From contig NZ_CP051677.1 of the NCBI RefSeq assembly GCF_012849055.1, forward strand, positions 2,736,001 through 2,800,000: DNA of 64,000 nucleotides. Direction: 5' to 3'. The position numbers and the translations under genes were made by a program. Source of the DNA: Spirosoma rhododendri. Lineage in GTDB: Bacteria > Bacteroidota > Bacteroidia > Cytophagales > Spirosomataceae. Positions 1 to 10,033 of this stretch are shown one piece after another. The stretch's first letter is position 1. Each line of letters starts with the position of its first letter. The notes beneath the pieces are model-generated. The model ran no database searches, was not told where the DNA came from, and worked only from the letters and a program-made list of their open reading frames with translations.

Positions 1-675
1 GGTCGATTGCCGCCGTTCCCGAATGATACCCGTTATCAGATCGGTTACCAGCCCAGACGCGTTGATGTATGACTTGTTGGCGGGAGTTGGTACCCAGTTC
101 GGCAGGCGTAGCGGGTTCAGTACGGTTTGGCTGATAATATGGTTCAGGTCATTCAGCGCCTGCGACAAACGCGTCGTCTGGTCGCCCAGCCCCGAGCCAA
201 ACAGCGTTTTCGTAACGATTCGCAACGTGGCCTCCATCAGCGCGGCCGACATATCGACGGGTTGCGTTTTGTCCAGCCGCTGTAATTGACTGGTCCAGCT
301 AACGGCTTCGTCGATCATCGTGTCGGCCAGCAGGGCCAGCTTTTGCCGGTGAAAAGCGGGTTGCGCCAGCCGACGTTGCCGACGCCAGTAGTCGCCGTCG
401 GTCGTTAGCAAACCATCGCCCAGAAACTCGCGCAGGATCTTGTACGAGCGGCCCCGCCCGTAGTTTCGGTTGTTTTCCTGCAATACATATTTGGTTTCCT
501 CCGGCTTCAGCAACACCGTTATCATGCGTCGCCCGACCTTTATTCGGACCACGCGCTGATCGCCGTACTGTTGCTGTAGCTGACGGAGCAAACCCAGCGA
601 GTCGCGCAGCAGGGAGAATGTACTACCAAACAAAAAGTGGCCCCGGTGGAACGGAATGGGTGGTTGATCGGCCAT
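1..675 (-). CDS. Cytochrome P450, N-terminal part (runs off the left edge)
   Basis: An open minus-strand frame of 225 codons starts at the ATG at 675 and is still open at base 1, so only the N-terminal half is here. The product begins MADQPPIPFHRGHF and shows the usual P450 front half: a short proline-rich entry, beta-1 strands near residues 40-57 and the C-helix motif WRRQRR at about residues 97-102, where Trp and Arg contact haem propionates. The oxygen-binding helix and the Cys haem loop would lie outside the window. There is no obvious membrane anchor, so a soluble bacterial P450 is likely. It lies 57 bases behind the haem/FG-GAP lipoprotein on the same strand and may be the last gene of that unit. 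Substrate unknown. Confidence 0.85.
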   Translation of the reverse strand, partial: MADQPPIPFHRGHFLFGSTFSLLRDSLGLLRQLQQQYGDQRVVRIKVGRRMITVLLKPEETKYVLQENNRNYGRGRSYKILREFLGDGLLTTDGDYWRRQRRLAQPAFHRQKLALLADTMIDEAVSWTSQLQRLDKTQPVDMSAALMEATLRIVTKTLFGSGLGDQTTRLSQALNDLNHIISQTVLNPLRLPNWVPTPANKSYINASGLVTDLITGIIRERRQST

Positions 676-732
676 GAGAAATGCGTTGACGAAATCACGT
701 AAAAATAACGTTGGTACGCGTTTCTTCGGTGC

Positions 733-2250
733 TCAATGCGCGTTGTTTTGCAACACAATCAAGGGCAGATAGCTGTCGTAGGTAGGCTTGTAAGCGGGGG
801 AATTCAGAAAGCCGCGACTGAAGTTACCCAACGCAATGTCCAGATTGCCGTCGTGGTCCCAGTCGTTAACGTCCATGCAAATCCACCGTCCGTATTGGCT
901 GATCGGGAGATGATGCCGCCGGAAGGTTTGTGCCGGTTGACCTTCGTAATACACGAACGTTTGGGGCGATGCCGGGCCTAAATCGGCGAAGAACGCAATG
1001 GCGGCAATGTCCAGATCACCGTCTTTGTCGAAATCAGCGGCCACGGCCTTTGTGCAACCATTGAGGGGCAGAAACGTTTGCTGTTTGTACTGATCGTGCC
1101 CGTCGTTCAGGAATATGTAAATGCCGTGATAGGGTTTGAGAATACGTGAATAGTCGCTGTTATCACCCGCTGTGTAGATGATGTCGAGCCGACCATCGCG
1201 GTTCATGTCGATAAGTTGAAAACTAGTCGAGCCGTAGACGGGCGGGAAACGCAACACCATGCGTTCTGTAAAGCCACCGTGCTGATCATTGGTAAATAGC
1301 CAGATGCCCTCGTCGGCGTGAGCAAACAACGCCATACAGTCGAGCCAGCCATCGCGGTTAAAATCGCCGGTGATGACCTGTGTCGCGCCAGCGACGTTAC
1401 GAATAACCTGTTTGTCGAACTGATGGTCGGGACGTTGGCGCAGCAGATACAAACCCCCCATGTTATGCCCGAATCCGCAGACGAGCCAATCCGTCAGACC
1501 GTCGTGGTTGAAGTCGCCCGGCGTCGATTCGATGGGGCGGGGGAGTTGCTGCGTCAGTACAGTGGGGTCATTGGCCTGATCGGGTGCAAGTTCAATGAGT
1601 TGACCAGCTGGCTGATCGACGGCCAGCATGGTACCGATGCAGGTTAGTGCTATCCGCTCGGGCTTGCTGTTGTCGTTGATAAAGCGAGCCTGCACGGCTG
1701 GAGAGGGCAGCGTGCGTAGGCGTTCGGGTTTCAGATTCCTGCCCCAGCGGTACAGACCCGCGTCGGTTTCGTTGCTGGAATACACCTGCTGCTGTGCCGG
1801 GTCAAACGCGACCATGGTGGTGGTAGCCGTGTTACCCGTCGATTCACCGGGTTTCAGCAGGGAGAAACCCGCCCAGTCGTCAGCCGATTTGGTTTGATCG
1901 CTGGCCGGGTGCAAACTGTCCGGGGCCAGTGTTTCGTAGTACGTCCGCAGTTTATCCCAATCGGTTTGCGAAATGCTGGCACTGGCCGGGCGGAAGTAGT
2001 GCGTTTTCTGCCAGACTTCCAGCCCCAGCTTTGGCGCCATTGCGGGAAGCACCTGATTTTTCCAGGTCGTCTTATCCAGCATCGCGGGTGAAACGGGCAG
2101 ATGACAGGAGCCGCAATATTGCTTCGCCAGCGCTTCCCCCTCGGTTGCCACGGGGTCGCCGACTGTCGCGTTTGTCGTTTCACTACTCGACTGACAGCCT
2201 GTGAGCAACCCGAGTATGGCCAACGTGTATAGGATGGTGGGTTTAAACAT
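733..2250 (-). CDS. Exported lipoprotein with c-type haem motif and FG-GAP/VCBS repeats
   Basis: The 505-residue product starts with a lipoprotein signal (MFKPTILYTLAILGLLTGC; acylated Cys19). A single c-type haem site CGSCH follows at residues 46-50, with LPAM near residue 70 offering a possible distal Met ligand. The rest holds FG-GAP/VCBS repeats with Asp-rich Ca-binding loops (DFNHDGLTD, DFNRDGWLD, DMNRDGRLD, DFDKDGDLD, DWDHDGNLD), which normally fold as a beta-propeller. Family knowledge points to a surface or periplasmic haem protein; electron transfer or oxidation of a bound substrate is inferred. It follows the SusC/SusD pair on the same strand after a strong hairpin, so its transcription may be partly separate. 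Function not established. Confidence 0.85.
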   Translation of the reverse strand: MFKPTILYTLAILGLLTGCQSSSETTNATVGDPVATEGEALAKQYCGSCHLPVSPAMLDKTTWKNQVLPAMAPKLGLEVWQKTHYFRPASASISQTDWDKLRTYYETLAPDSLHPASDQTKSADDWAGFSLLKPGESTGNTATTTMVAFDPAQQQVYSSNETDAGLYRWGRNLKPERLRTLPSPAVQARFINDNSKPERIALTCIGTMLAVDQPAGQLIELAPDQANDPTVLTQQLPRPIESTPGDFNHDGLTDWLVCGFGHNMGGLYLLRQRPDHQFDKQVIRNVAGATQVITGDFNRDGWLDCMALFAHADEGIWLFTNDQHGGFTERMVLRFPPVYGSTSFQLIDMNRDGRLDIIYTAGDNSDYSRILKPYHGIYIFLNDGHDQYKQQTFLPLNGCTKAVAADFDKDGDLDIAAIAFFADLGPASPQTFVYYEGQPAQTFRRHHLPISQYGRWICMDVNDWDHDGNLDIALGNFSRGFLNSPAYKPTYDSYLPLIVLQNNAH

Positions 2251-2268
2251 TTATGTTGGGGTTAGAAA

Positions 2269-2308
2269 CAACAAAACGAGACAACTGGATAGCTGTCTCG
2301 TTTTGTTG
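2269..2308. terminator. Hairpin between susD and the haem/FG-GAP lipoprotein
   Basis: Perfect 15-bp arms (CAACAAAACGAGACA and its complement) flank a 10-base loop. Read on the minus strand the stem is followed by TTTCTAACC. It lies between susD (ends 2322) and the lipoprotein start (2250), so it may act as a partial terminator or mRNA-stabilising end within the operon. Confidence 0.7.
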
Positions 2309-2321
2309 AACGCACACTTGC

Positions 2322-4130
2322 TTAATTGTAACCCGGATTCTGGGTCAGCGACGATGTGCCGCCGGAACGGCTCAGGTCGATCTGCCGCTGCGGGATGGGG
2401 AAGTACTCGCTACGACCCGAGATAAACCGGCCACCCCGGATGTCGGTCGTGATCGTGCTTTCGTAGGTGAAATAGTTATTCAGCGTCGTTTCGGCCGTAC
2501 CCCAGCGCACCAGGTCGAAGAAGCGGTGACCTTCCATCGCCAGTTCGAGCTTACGTTCGAAATAGATCGCCTTCAACGCACCGTCTTTACCCAGGCTCGC
2601 GAACCGGCCGGTTGGGTAAGCCGCTACCGTGTAGTTGGCGGCTGGCGTAGTCGAATTGCCGGCCAGCGGGTTGGCGTTGTTGGTGTACTGATAGACGAAA
2701 TTGACCGGATTCGCTATCCGCGCCCGTACCAGATTGACGTAGGTCTGCGCCTGTGGCAGATTACCCAACTGCGCTTCCGCTTCGGCCGCCATCAGCAGTA
2801 CGTCGGCGTAGCGGATGACGTTGTAGTTGATGGCCGTGCCCGGTGCCCACGAATGCTGATCGGCGTACTGTGCCTGCGTCGACTGCATGTAGATGTTTTT
2901 CTTTGGCGAATACGGCCCAGCGTAGGTTTGGCCCGGACTCCGAATCCAGTCGGCACCGGGGTGCAGCCCCCAGTCAAGATAAGGAAGGCCCCGGCGGCCA
3001 ATCGTCCAGTCGATGCGTGGGTCGAGGTTTCCGGCGTCGGGGGTAAACGGCTGTGTCGACGCGACGCCCTGGTCGTTTTTCACCGGGTTGCTATTGTACG
3101 TGTCGACGAGCGGCAGGCCGGTGGCATCGGTGCGGTATGAGTTGGCCAGATCCTGCGACGGCTGGAAAAAGCCGCAGCAACGGAACGGACTGTTGCCGTA
3201 CGGAAAGTTGAGCATATCGCCCTGATTCGCGCTGGCGATGGTGTTCGTACCGTCGTTGGCAACCATCTGAATCGCGAATACTGCTTCGGAATTGTTCTCC
3301 GTAGCCGCGTCGAAGTTGTCGTGGAAGCGGGTTGTCAGGACGTATTTCAGGCCACTGGTCGTTACACCCTGCGTTGTAATCAGGTCAAAAAGCGTCTTGG
3401 CCTGGCTGTACTTCTTCTCGTACATGTACGTCTTGGCCAGATAAGAAGCCGCTGCCCACTTGTTGACCCGGCCCAGATCCGATTGCGTAGTAGGCAGGTT
3501 ATCATAGGCATACTGGAAATCGGCTTCAATACGCGGCCAGATGTCTTCAGTGTTGGGCTGCGAACTGGCAGCTGGCGTCGCGATGGTTTCGTCGATCCAC
3601 GGCACCCGGTTGAACATCTTCTTCAGCTCGAAGTAATAGTGCGCGCGCAGAAAGCGGGCTTGCGCGCTAAAGCTGACGCGGTCGGCATCGGAAATTGTCG
3701 TTGCAGCAGCCAGCAGCCGGAGTGTCGAATTGGCCCGGTTGACGCCCTCGTAGACCGTCCGCCATTTGCCGTTGAAAAAGCCGTTGCTGGGGTCGGCCGT
3801 GAATTTAGCGATGGCGTCGATGGCCGGTTGGTCGCTACCGTCGCTGCCTTTGTGGGCGTCGCCCCCGGCGATGCTGCCGTAGGTCCAGTTGGTGGGCGAT
3901 GCCTGCCAGCCATCGGTACCCGCCAGGTTCAGGGCCGAGCCGTTGTTGTATTGCCCGTCGAGGGCGGCATACGTACCCGTCAGCAGCGCGTCGACCCCGC
4001 TTTGGGTTGCCAGTACTTCATCGCTCAGTGCCCCCTGCGCCGGAATATCCAGACTCTTTGTGCAGGAATCGAGCGTAACGCCAGCCGCCGTAACGGCCAG
4101 CATCGCCACCATATAGTGAGATAGTTTCAT
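2322..4130 (-). CDS. RagB/SusD family nutrient-binding outer-membrane lipoprotein
   Basis: The 602-residue product starts with a signal sequence ending in a Cys (VTLDSC, about residue 23), an imperfect lipobox. SusD features follow: N-terminal 'LDIPAQGALSDE', TPR-like helices ('ARFLRAHYYFELKKMFNRVPW') and the C-terminal SusD block with 'IYFERKLELAMEGHRFFDLVRWG' and the tail 'RSEYFPIPQRQIDLS'. SusD proteins sit on the cell surface as a lid over their SusC transporter and bind the substrate. It is directly downstream of the STN-type SusC. Several nearby Trp and Tyr residues would suit carbohydrate stacking, but the ligand cannot be read from sequence. Confidence 0.95.
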   Translation of the reverse strand: MKLSHYMVAMLAVTAAGVTLDSCTKSLDIPAQGALSDEVLATQSGVDALLTGTYAALDGQYNNGSALNLAGTDGWQASPTNWTYGSIAGGDAHKGSDGSDQPAIDAIAKFTADPSNGFFNGKWRTVYEGVNRANSTLRLLAAATTISDADRVSFSAQARFLRAHYYFELKKMFNRVPWIDETIATPAASSQPNTEDIWPRIEADFQYAYDNLPTTQSDLGRVNKWAAASYLAKTYMYEKKYSQAKTLFDLITTQGVTTSGLKYVLTTRFHDNFDAATENNSEAVFAIQMVANDGTNTIASANQGDMLNFPYGNSPFRCCGFFQPSQDLANSYRTDATGLPLVDTYNSNPVKNDQGVASTQPFTPDAGNLDPRIDWTIGRRGLPYLDWGLHPGADWIRSPGQTYAGPYSPKKNIYMQSTQAQYADQHSWAPGTAINYNVIRYADVLLMAAEAEAQLGNLPQAQTYVNLVRARIANPVNFVYQYTNNANPLAGNSTTPAANYTVAAYPTGRFASLGKDGALKAIYFERKLELAMEGHRFFDLVRWGTAETTLNNYFTYESTITTDIRGGRFISGRSEYFPIPQRQIDLSRSGGTSSLTQNPGYN

Positions 4131-4140
4131 TTAGGTTTTG

Positions 4141-4217
4141 GTTTGAGGTTCAAGGTTTATGGTTTACTGTCTAAGGTTTCCGGAGGAACATTGACCATTA
4201 AACCATAAACCTTGAAC
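4141..4217. repeat. Imperfect inverted repeat, AAGGTTTA family (copy 1)
   Basis: The gap between susC and susD is almost wholly made of GGTTTGAGGTTCAAGGTTTA-like sequence facing ACCATAAACCTTGAAC. The arms pair imperfectly around a short GC-rich centre. Related elements occur near 13.1, 30.5, 42.1, 43.4 and 44.6 kb. Confidence 0.75.
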
Positions 4218-4222
4218 GCATT

Positions 4223-7200
4223 TTAAAACGTGACATTCAGGCCGAACAGGAACTGGCGCTGGTTGGGGTAAACGCCCTCATCGATACCGAACGACGTGGT
4301 GTTCGAGAACGACTGGTTGAGACTACCGCCCGCGCTGTTGTTGGTGTTCGACGTCGTGCCGATTTCGGGATCAAGACCCGAGTATTTGGTAATCGTAAAG
4401 AGGTTGGCCGACTGCACGTATACCCGCATCCGCTCGATACCCAGCCGCTTCAGCGTGTTGGCGGGCAGCGTATAGCCAAGCTGGGCGTTCTTCGCCCGCA
4501 GGTACGAACCGTTCTCCACGAAGTACGAGTTGGGTACGTTGGCCGAGCTGAACGAACCGACCGTTTCCTGAATCGGTGCTTTCGCGTCGTGATTTTCCGG
4601 CGTCCAGGAATTGTACAGGGCCGTATGGCTCTTGGCACCCTGGAAGTTGGCGTTGAAATCGGTCCACCAGCGTACGTTGTTCCAGATGTCGTTGCCCTGC
4701 GAGCCGTAGAAGAAGATGCTGAAATCGAACTTCTTGTAGGTCGCGCCGAGGTTCAGACCATAGCTGAATTTCGGGTTCGGGTTGCCGAGGTACGTCCGGT
4801 CGGCGTCGGTGATTTGTCCGTCGCCGTTGGTATCGGCGTAGCGGAAGCGACCCACAGCCACGTCGTTCTGGTACACGGCCGACGGGTTGCCGGTGGCCTG
4901 CTGCGCCTGCGTGTTGGCTGCGTTGATTTCTTCCTGCGAATTCCAGAAGCCCGCCGTTTTGTAGCCGTAGAACTGTCCGATTGAATGGCCCACAGCGTTA
5001 CGCACGATGTAGCTACCGTTGAACCGGCGACCTTCCTGATCGAAGTAATCGACCCCTTCGGCCAGCGATACGATCTTGTTGTTGTAAGTCGTGAAGGTCA
5101 GTGTACCCGTCAGGCGCAGATCGCTTGATACGTCGACCGTGCTCGACGCGGCAATGTCGAGACCGTGGTTACGCATCCGGGCGATGTTGATCGCCGGGGG
5201 CGTTCCCAGACCGGCCGTACCCGCCAGTTCGAGCGTGTAGAGCAGGTCACGTACTTCTTTGTTGTAATAGTCGACGGTCAGGTCGAGTTTCCCTTTCCAC
5301 AGACTGGCATCGAAACCAATGTTGGCGTTGATGTTTTTCTCCCAGCGCGCGTCGGGGTTACCGATGCGGGTACGCTGGAAGCCGAGCGAGTTGGCCGAAT
5401 TCGAGCCCGTGATGGCGTAGTACGACGAAGTCCGGTCGCCACCGTAGGTTGTGTAGGCGTTAGCCGGATCGACGTTCAGCTGGTTACCCATGACGCCGTA
5501 GCCCCCGCGAATTTTCAAATCGTTCAGCCAGGTCAGCCCGCTCATAAACGACTCCTGCGACACCCGCCAGCCCACACTCACCGCTGGAAATACACCGTAC
5601 TGGTAGTTCTGGAATCGGCTCGACCCATCGCGCCGGACGGTTGCCCCGATCAGATACCGGTCTTTAAAGCTGTAATCGACCCGGCCGATCAGCGAGAAAA
5701 GCGCATCGGCGTAGCGGTTGCTGTAGTTGGTCGGCGTTCCCGCACCCGTCGACAGGTTGGTGAAGTTGGGGTCGAACGAGAAGTAGTTCTGCGTGTTACC
5801 ACCCACGTTCCGGCCCCGGTTCTGGTAGGCTTCCGTACCCACCAGGATTTTCAGATCGTGTACGTTGTTGAAGTTTTGCTGATACTGCACCGTGTTGGTC
5901 CAGGTCCAGTTATTACCGCTGTACGTGTTCTCCGTGTACGAGTTCGTCGTGGTGTTTTCCTGGTTTTCGTAGGTCGGGTACGCAAACGAGTTGAAGTTAC
6001 CCATAAACAGTTCACCCCCGAAGCTGGTGCGGGCCGTGAAGTTTTTCAGGAAATCAACTTCGGCGTACATATTACCGAACAGACGGTTGCCCAGCCCCCG
6101 GTTGTTGCTGGTACGCTGCTGAATGGCGACTGGGTTGTTGGCGTTACCCAGACCCTGTCCGTAGCCGCCAGCGTAGTTGCCGGCAATGTCGTAGACCGGA
6201 ATGATCGGCTGCTGGCGGAAGGCCATACCGATAGCACTACCTTCCTGCAAGGCGTTGACACGCGGGTTGTCGGTAACCGAGAAGGCCAGATTTTCACCCA
6301 CCCGAATATTCTCGCGGATGTTGTACTGACTGTTCGACCGGATCGTGTAGCGCTTCAGATACGTGTTGATCAGCGTACCCTGCTGGTTGAAGTAGTTGAA
6401 CGAGAACAGGTAGTTGCCCTGCGGACCGCCCCACTAACGGCCAGGTTATGGCTCGTGATCGGCGCTGGTTTGAAAATCTCGTGGAACCAGTCGGTGCCCG
6501 TCTTGTTGGCGCGGGTGATCCGGTAAAACGAGTTGTACTGCTCAGGACTGGTATAGTTCGGGTTGACGTTATACCGCGATGGGTCGACCGACGGATCGCC
6601 TTCTTTGGCTCCCTGTGGCGCGATGTAGTCGGGTAGGGTTGGCGTCGCGCCACTGCCGTAGAGCGGGTCGTTGATGACCGCGTTGGGGTTGGCGTTGCGC
6701 AGCGCGTTGAACTTCAGTTGCGCTGTTTCCTGCGGATTCAGCAGATCCCAGACGTTGCCGCCTTTCGGAAACTGCATACCGTAATAGGCATCGTACTGCA
6801 CTTTTACCTTGCCGGTACCGCGCCGGGTCGTGATGATGATGACCCCGTTTGCCGCCCGCGACCCGTAGATCGACGCTGAGCCCGCATCCTTCAATACCTG
6901 CATCGACGCTACGTCGTTGGGGTTGATGTCGTTGATGTTCTGCGTCGGCACGCCATCGACAACGTACAGCGGCTGGTTGTTGCCGAAGGTATTCAGACCC
7001 CGAATACGAACCTGCGGTGCTTCGCCCGGCTGTCCCGAACCCAGCACCGTTACACCCGATGCTCGGCCCTGCAACTGATTGGTGATCTGCGCCGTTGGCT
7101 GCTGCTGCAATTCCGCGACGTTGACCACGGCAACCGCGCCCGTCAGGTCTTTCTTACGCTGTGTACCATAGCCAACCACGACGACTTCATTCAACGATTT

Positions 7201-7869
7201 CACGTCAGACGCCAGCTGCACATCGGGGATGGTTGTCCGGTTGTTGATCGGGATCTCTTGCGACGTATAGCTGATCGACGAAATGACCAGCGTACCGTTA
7301 CCGTCGGGCACGTTGAGCGTGTAGCGACCCTCGGCATCGGTAGCGGTACCCACGTTGGCCGTGCCTTTCACCAGTACCGTTGCGCCGGGCAGGCCCGTGC
7401 CTTTTTCATCGAGAACCCGGCCCGTGACGGTGATTGGCGGGACGGATTTTTCGCCGTTTGGGCGTATCGACGTGGTTGTGGCCGCACCGGTAGTGGGCGT
7501 TGTGATGGCAATACGCTTCAGAATAATTGTTTTCCCGTCGACTTCGTAGCTGATCTGGGCGGGGGCCAGCAGCTGATCGAGTACGGTCGAGAGTTTCTCA
7601 TTAGCTACCGCCACCGTCCGCACTTTCTGCGTACTGAAGATGCGCGGGTTGTACATGAATTTTACGTTGGCCTGCTTGCTAAGCTGACTGATAACCTGCT
7701 CCAGTGGGCGGTCGGCCGGGTCGAGGCTGACGCGCCGGTTGAGTAATTCCTGACTGTAGCCGTCGTTCGCCCGGACCACGGTGGCGAAGGCAGTCACGAC
7801 TAAAAACAGATAGCAGCTTGTCCGCATGAATCTGAGCAGCCGGTGCTGCATTTGTATTCGATTTGTCAT
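4223..7869 (-). pseudogene. SusC/RagA TonB-dependent receptor with STN domain, interrupted by a -1 frameshift
   Basis: Two consecutive frames (7869-6370 and 6301-4223) together make one SusC-type receptor of about 1215 residues once one G is restored in the C4 run (plus strand) at 6429-6432. Order: signal peptide; STN (secretin/TonB short N-terminal) domain, about residues 50-115 ('PLEQVISQLSKQANVKFMYN'); a carboxypeptidase-regulatory-like beta-sandwich ('VTGRVLDEKGTGLPGATV'); plug ('VVVGYGTQRKKDLTGAV'); and a 22-strand barrel ending in FLFGLNVTF. The STN domain is the part that contacts a FecR anti-sigma factor, and fecR and sigma genes lie just upstream. Outer-membrane import of a glycan or other large ligand is expected. 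The frameshift is either a homopolymer sequencing error or a true lesion. Confidence 0.88.
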
Positions 7870-8057
7870 ACTTTTGAAATAATTGTCGGTTCAGAACGGC
7901 AATAAAAATCCCTTACCCCGGCATTGGGGGTGCTTTTGTCGCAGAAAGCTGTGGGGGAGTTACTTCGGAGTCAGTTGTGTTGGCGCACGGCTGACTCTTT
8001 TTTTGTCTGGTTTACGAATTGTTCATGTCATAGGCAGGGTAATAACGTTGAGTAATT

Positions 8058-9155
8058 TCAGGGGCAACCTTTACTGGAAATAATGAGCTTCCCGTCCATC
8101 TGCTCGTACTGAGCATCCAGCGTCCGGCAAATCATTGTCAGTTTCTCGAAGAGCGGTTCATCGTCCAGCGAGGCTGTCAGATAACAGTTCTTCATCATAT
8201 CGGCATCGTAGATGATTTCGATACCGTACGCGTTGGTCAGGGCCGCAAATACCGTACTGACCGGCGTATTGTTGAACTCAAATACGGGCCGCTGAATAAC
8301 CATGTCGAGCCGCGCGGGCGATTCGACCAGCGAGCGCGTCAGGTGGTTGTCGGCCCGGTCGAAGCGCACCTGCTGATTCGGTGCTAGCACCAATCCTTTC
8401 AGCTGAAGCGAGGCTACCTTGTCGGTACGTTGGCCGTCGTCGCGCGTGAAGACCGATACCCGGCCCGTTTTCACCACCACATCGACGCCTTCTTTCGCCG
8501 TAGCACGCACCGTAAAGCTGGTGCCCAGCACTTTGGTAATCACCTTGTCGGCGTAGACCAGAAACGGCCGATGCGGGTTCTTGGCTACTTCAAAAAACGC
8601 TTCGCCGGTCAGGTACACTTCGCGGTTACGGTGCGCGGTGAAATTGGCTGGATAGCTAATCCGGCTGTTGGGCTGCAACACAACCGAGCTCCCATCGGCC
8701 AGCAACACCAGCCGCGTTTTCGACCCGTCGTTGACCACTTCCTGCATCGGCACTGTGGCGTGGGCAACCAGTTGTTTGTAAATCGTTACGGGCCGCTGCT
8801 GATTAAGATGCCAGCCCCAGCCCGCCAGCAGGCAAATCAATACCGTAGCCGTTACGGCCCACCCGAATCGCCAGGTGGCAGGTGCCAGACCGGGTCTTGA
8901 TAAGGTCGGTTCGGTAGCCGCCATGATCGAGTCGATGGCCATATTAACCCGATCGGGGTTGGCCGGAAACGTAGCCTGTTCGAGGCCCAGCAGCGTTTCA
9001 CGCGCCTGCCAGAGCAGCACGGCTTTCGCGGAATGCTGTGCTGCATACTGCGCCCACCAGTCGGCTTCGTCGGGCGTTGCATGGCCACGCACCCACGCCC
9101 GGAAGGAAGGATCGTTGAGAAAATCAGCTAAATCGGAATGGTCAAATGATTTCAC
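8058..9155 (-). CDS. FecR family anti-sigma factor
   Basis: The 365-residue product starts at a GTG (9155); no closer ATG is in frame. It has a short cytoplasmic N-terminus ('FRAWVRGHATPDEADWWAQY'), one membrane segment (about residues 98-117, 'VTATVLICLLAGWGW'), a periplasmic FecR domain ('LADGSSVVLQPNSRISYP', 'GEAFFEVAKNPHRPFLVYA') and a C-terminal domain ('FNNTPVSTVFAALTNAYGIEI') of the kind that meets an STN domain. It sits between the sigma gene and the STN-type susC. It would hold the sigma factor until the receptor signals that ligand is bound. Assignment is firm; the inducing ligand is unknown. Confidence 0.95.
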   Translation of the reverse strand: MKSFDHSDLADFLNDPSFRAWVRGHATPDEADWWAQYAAQHSAKAVLLWQARETLLGLEQATFPANPDRVNMAIDSIMAATEPTLSRPGLAPATWRFGWAVTATVLICLLAGWGWHLNQQRPVTIYKQLVAHATVPMQEVVNDGSKTRLVLLADGSSVVLQPNSRISYPANFTAHRNREVYLTGEAFFEVAKNPHRPFLVYADKVITKVLGTSFTVRATAKEGVDVVVKTGRVSVFTRDDGQRTDKVASLQLKGLVLAPNQQVRFDRADNHLTRSLVESPARLDMVIQRPVFEFNNTPVSTVFAALTNAYGIEIIYDADMMKNCYLTASLDDEPLFEKLTMICRTLDAQYEQMDGKLIISSKGCP

Positions 9156-9248
9156 CGAAAAGGACTATTTAGGTGCGTCCGTGCTAGTATAATTAGCCAG
9201 CTCGGGTTTGATACCCTGCCTTTTCGTGATTTTTTTTGAGAAAAATTT

Positions 9249-9803
9249 TTACCAGTTCTCGCGGAGGAAGCTAAGTGCTTTGTAAAGGTGGTTGGAAACC
9301 GACTGCCGGTTGATCGTCATCACATGGGCAATCTGATCAATGTCCATGTCTTCGTAGTAGCGCAGGTGCAGCGCTTCCTGCTGCCGCTGCGGCAACAGAT
9401 CGATCAGGTATTTGATCTTCTGCGCCGATAGCTGTTCAGTTTCGATGAAGACGAAAAAGTCTTCGATTGTCTGGTCGGGGGCTACGTCCTGCGCTTCTTC
9501 CTCGTCGACCCAGCCGCGCCGGTGCGTACGTTGCAGTTCGAGCAGGAGTTTGTGCCGAAACGACGTGAACAGGTATTTCCGAATGCTATTGGTCGGGCTG
9601 ACGTGTTGCCGACGGTCCCAGAGATACACAAACAGGTCGTGCAGACAATCTTCGACAAACGCCGGGTTCTTGCTGTAGCGCGCGCCGAACCGAAACAGCG
9701 ATGTGTAGTGCACCGTAAGAATCTGCCGAAAGGCCAGCCGGTCGCCCTGTTTGAACGCTTCCCAAAGAAGCTCGTCGGACAGATGATTGGCGTAATCAGG
9801 CAT
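9249..9803 (-). CDS. ECF RNA polymerase sigma factor (FecI/Bacteroidota type)
   Basis: The 184-residue product has sigma region 2 ('FVEDCLHDLFVYLWDRR') and region 4 ('LPQRQQEALHLRYYEDMDIDQIAHVMTINRQSV', a helix-turn-helix). It is the usual length for this ECF family. It is followed after 93 bases by fecR and then by the STN-domain susC, a standard cell-surface-signalling order. It most likely directs transcription of the susC-susD-lipoprotein genes downstream, and perhaps its own. Confidence 0.95.
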   Translation of the reverse strand: MPDYANHLSDELLWEAFKQGDRLAFRQILTVHYTSLFRFGARYSKNPAFVEDCLHDLFVYLWDRRQHVSPTNSIRKYLFTSFRHKLLLELQRTHRRGWVDEEEAQDVAPDQTIEDFFVFIETEQLSAQKIKYLIDLLPQRQQEALHLRYYEDMDIDQIAHVMTINRQSVSNHLYKALSFLRENW

Positions 9804-10033
9804 TGCGCGCTGTTGAGATAGCGGTAAACAAAAAAAGGCAGGACACCAGCGTTGAAGCTGATGACTGTCCGAGTCAGCAAGTAAGTTGTTTTACGGGGGA
9901 AGTTATCTACAAAAGCACCCGGCTTTGTCGATTTACTAGCAAAACGGTCAATTTGGTTGATTATTTTTCGGCCAGCCACCGTCGATTTCAACCGCACAGT
10001 GTTGCTGAGCAATCCGGCAGGGGCAGCCGCACG

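Noticed and set aside
5165..6526. 453-codon plus-strand frame opposite the first susC gene
   Set aside because: The translation is Val/Arg-rich with no domain and covers well-conserved SusC sequence on the other strand.
9804..10033. Gap between the sigma gene and the LtrA-like gene searched for a tRNA or small RNA
   Set aside because: No cloverleaf-like arms, CCA end or stable terminator was found by eye.
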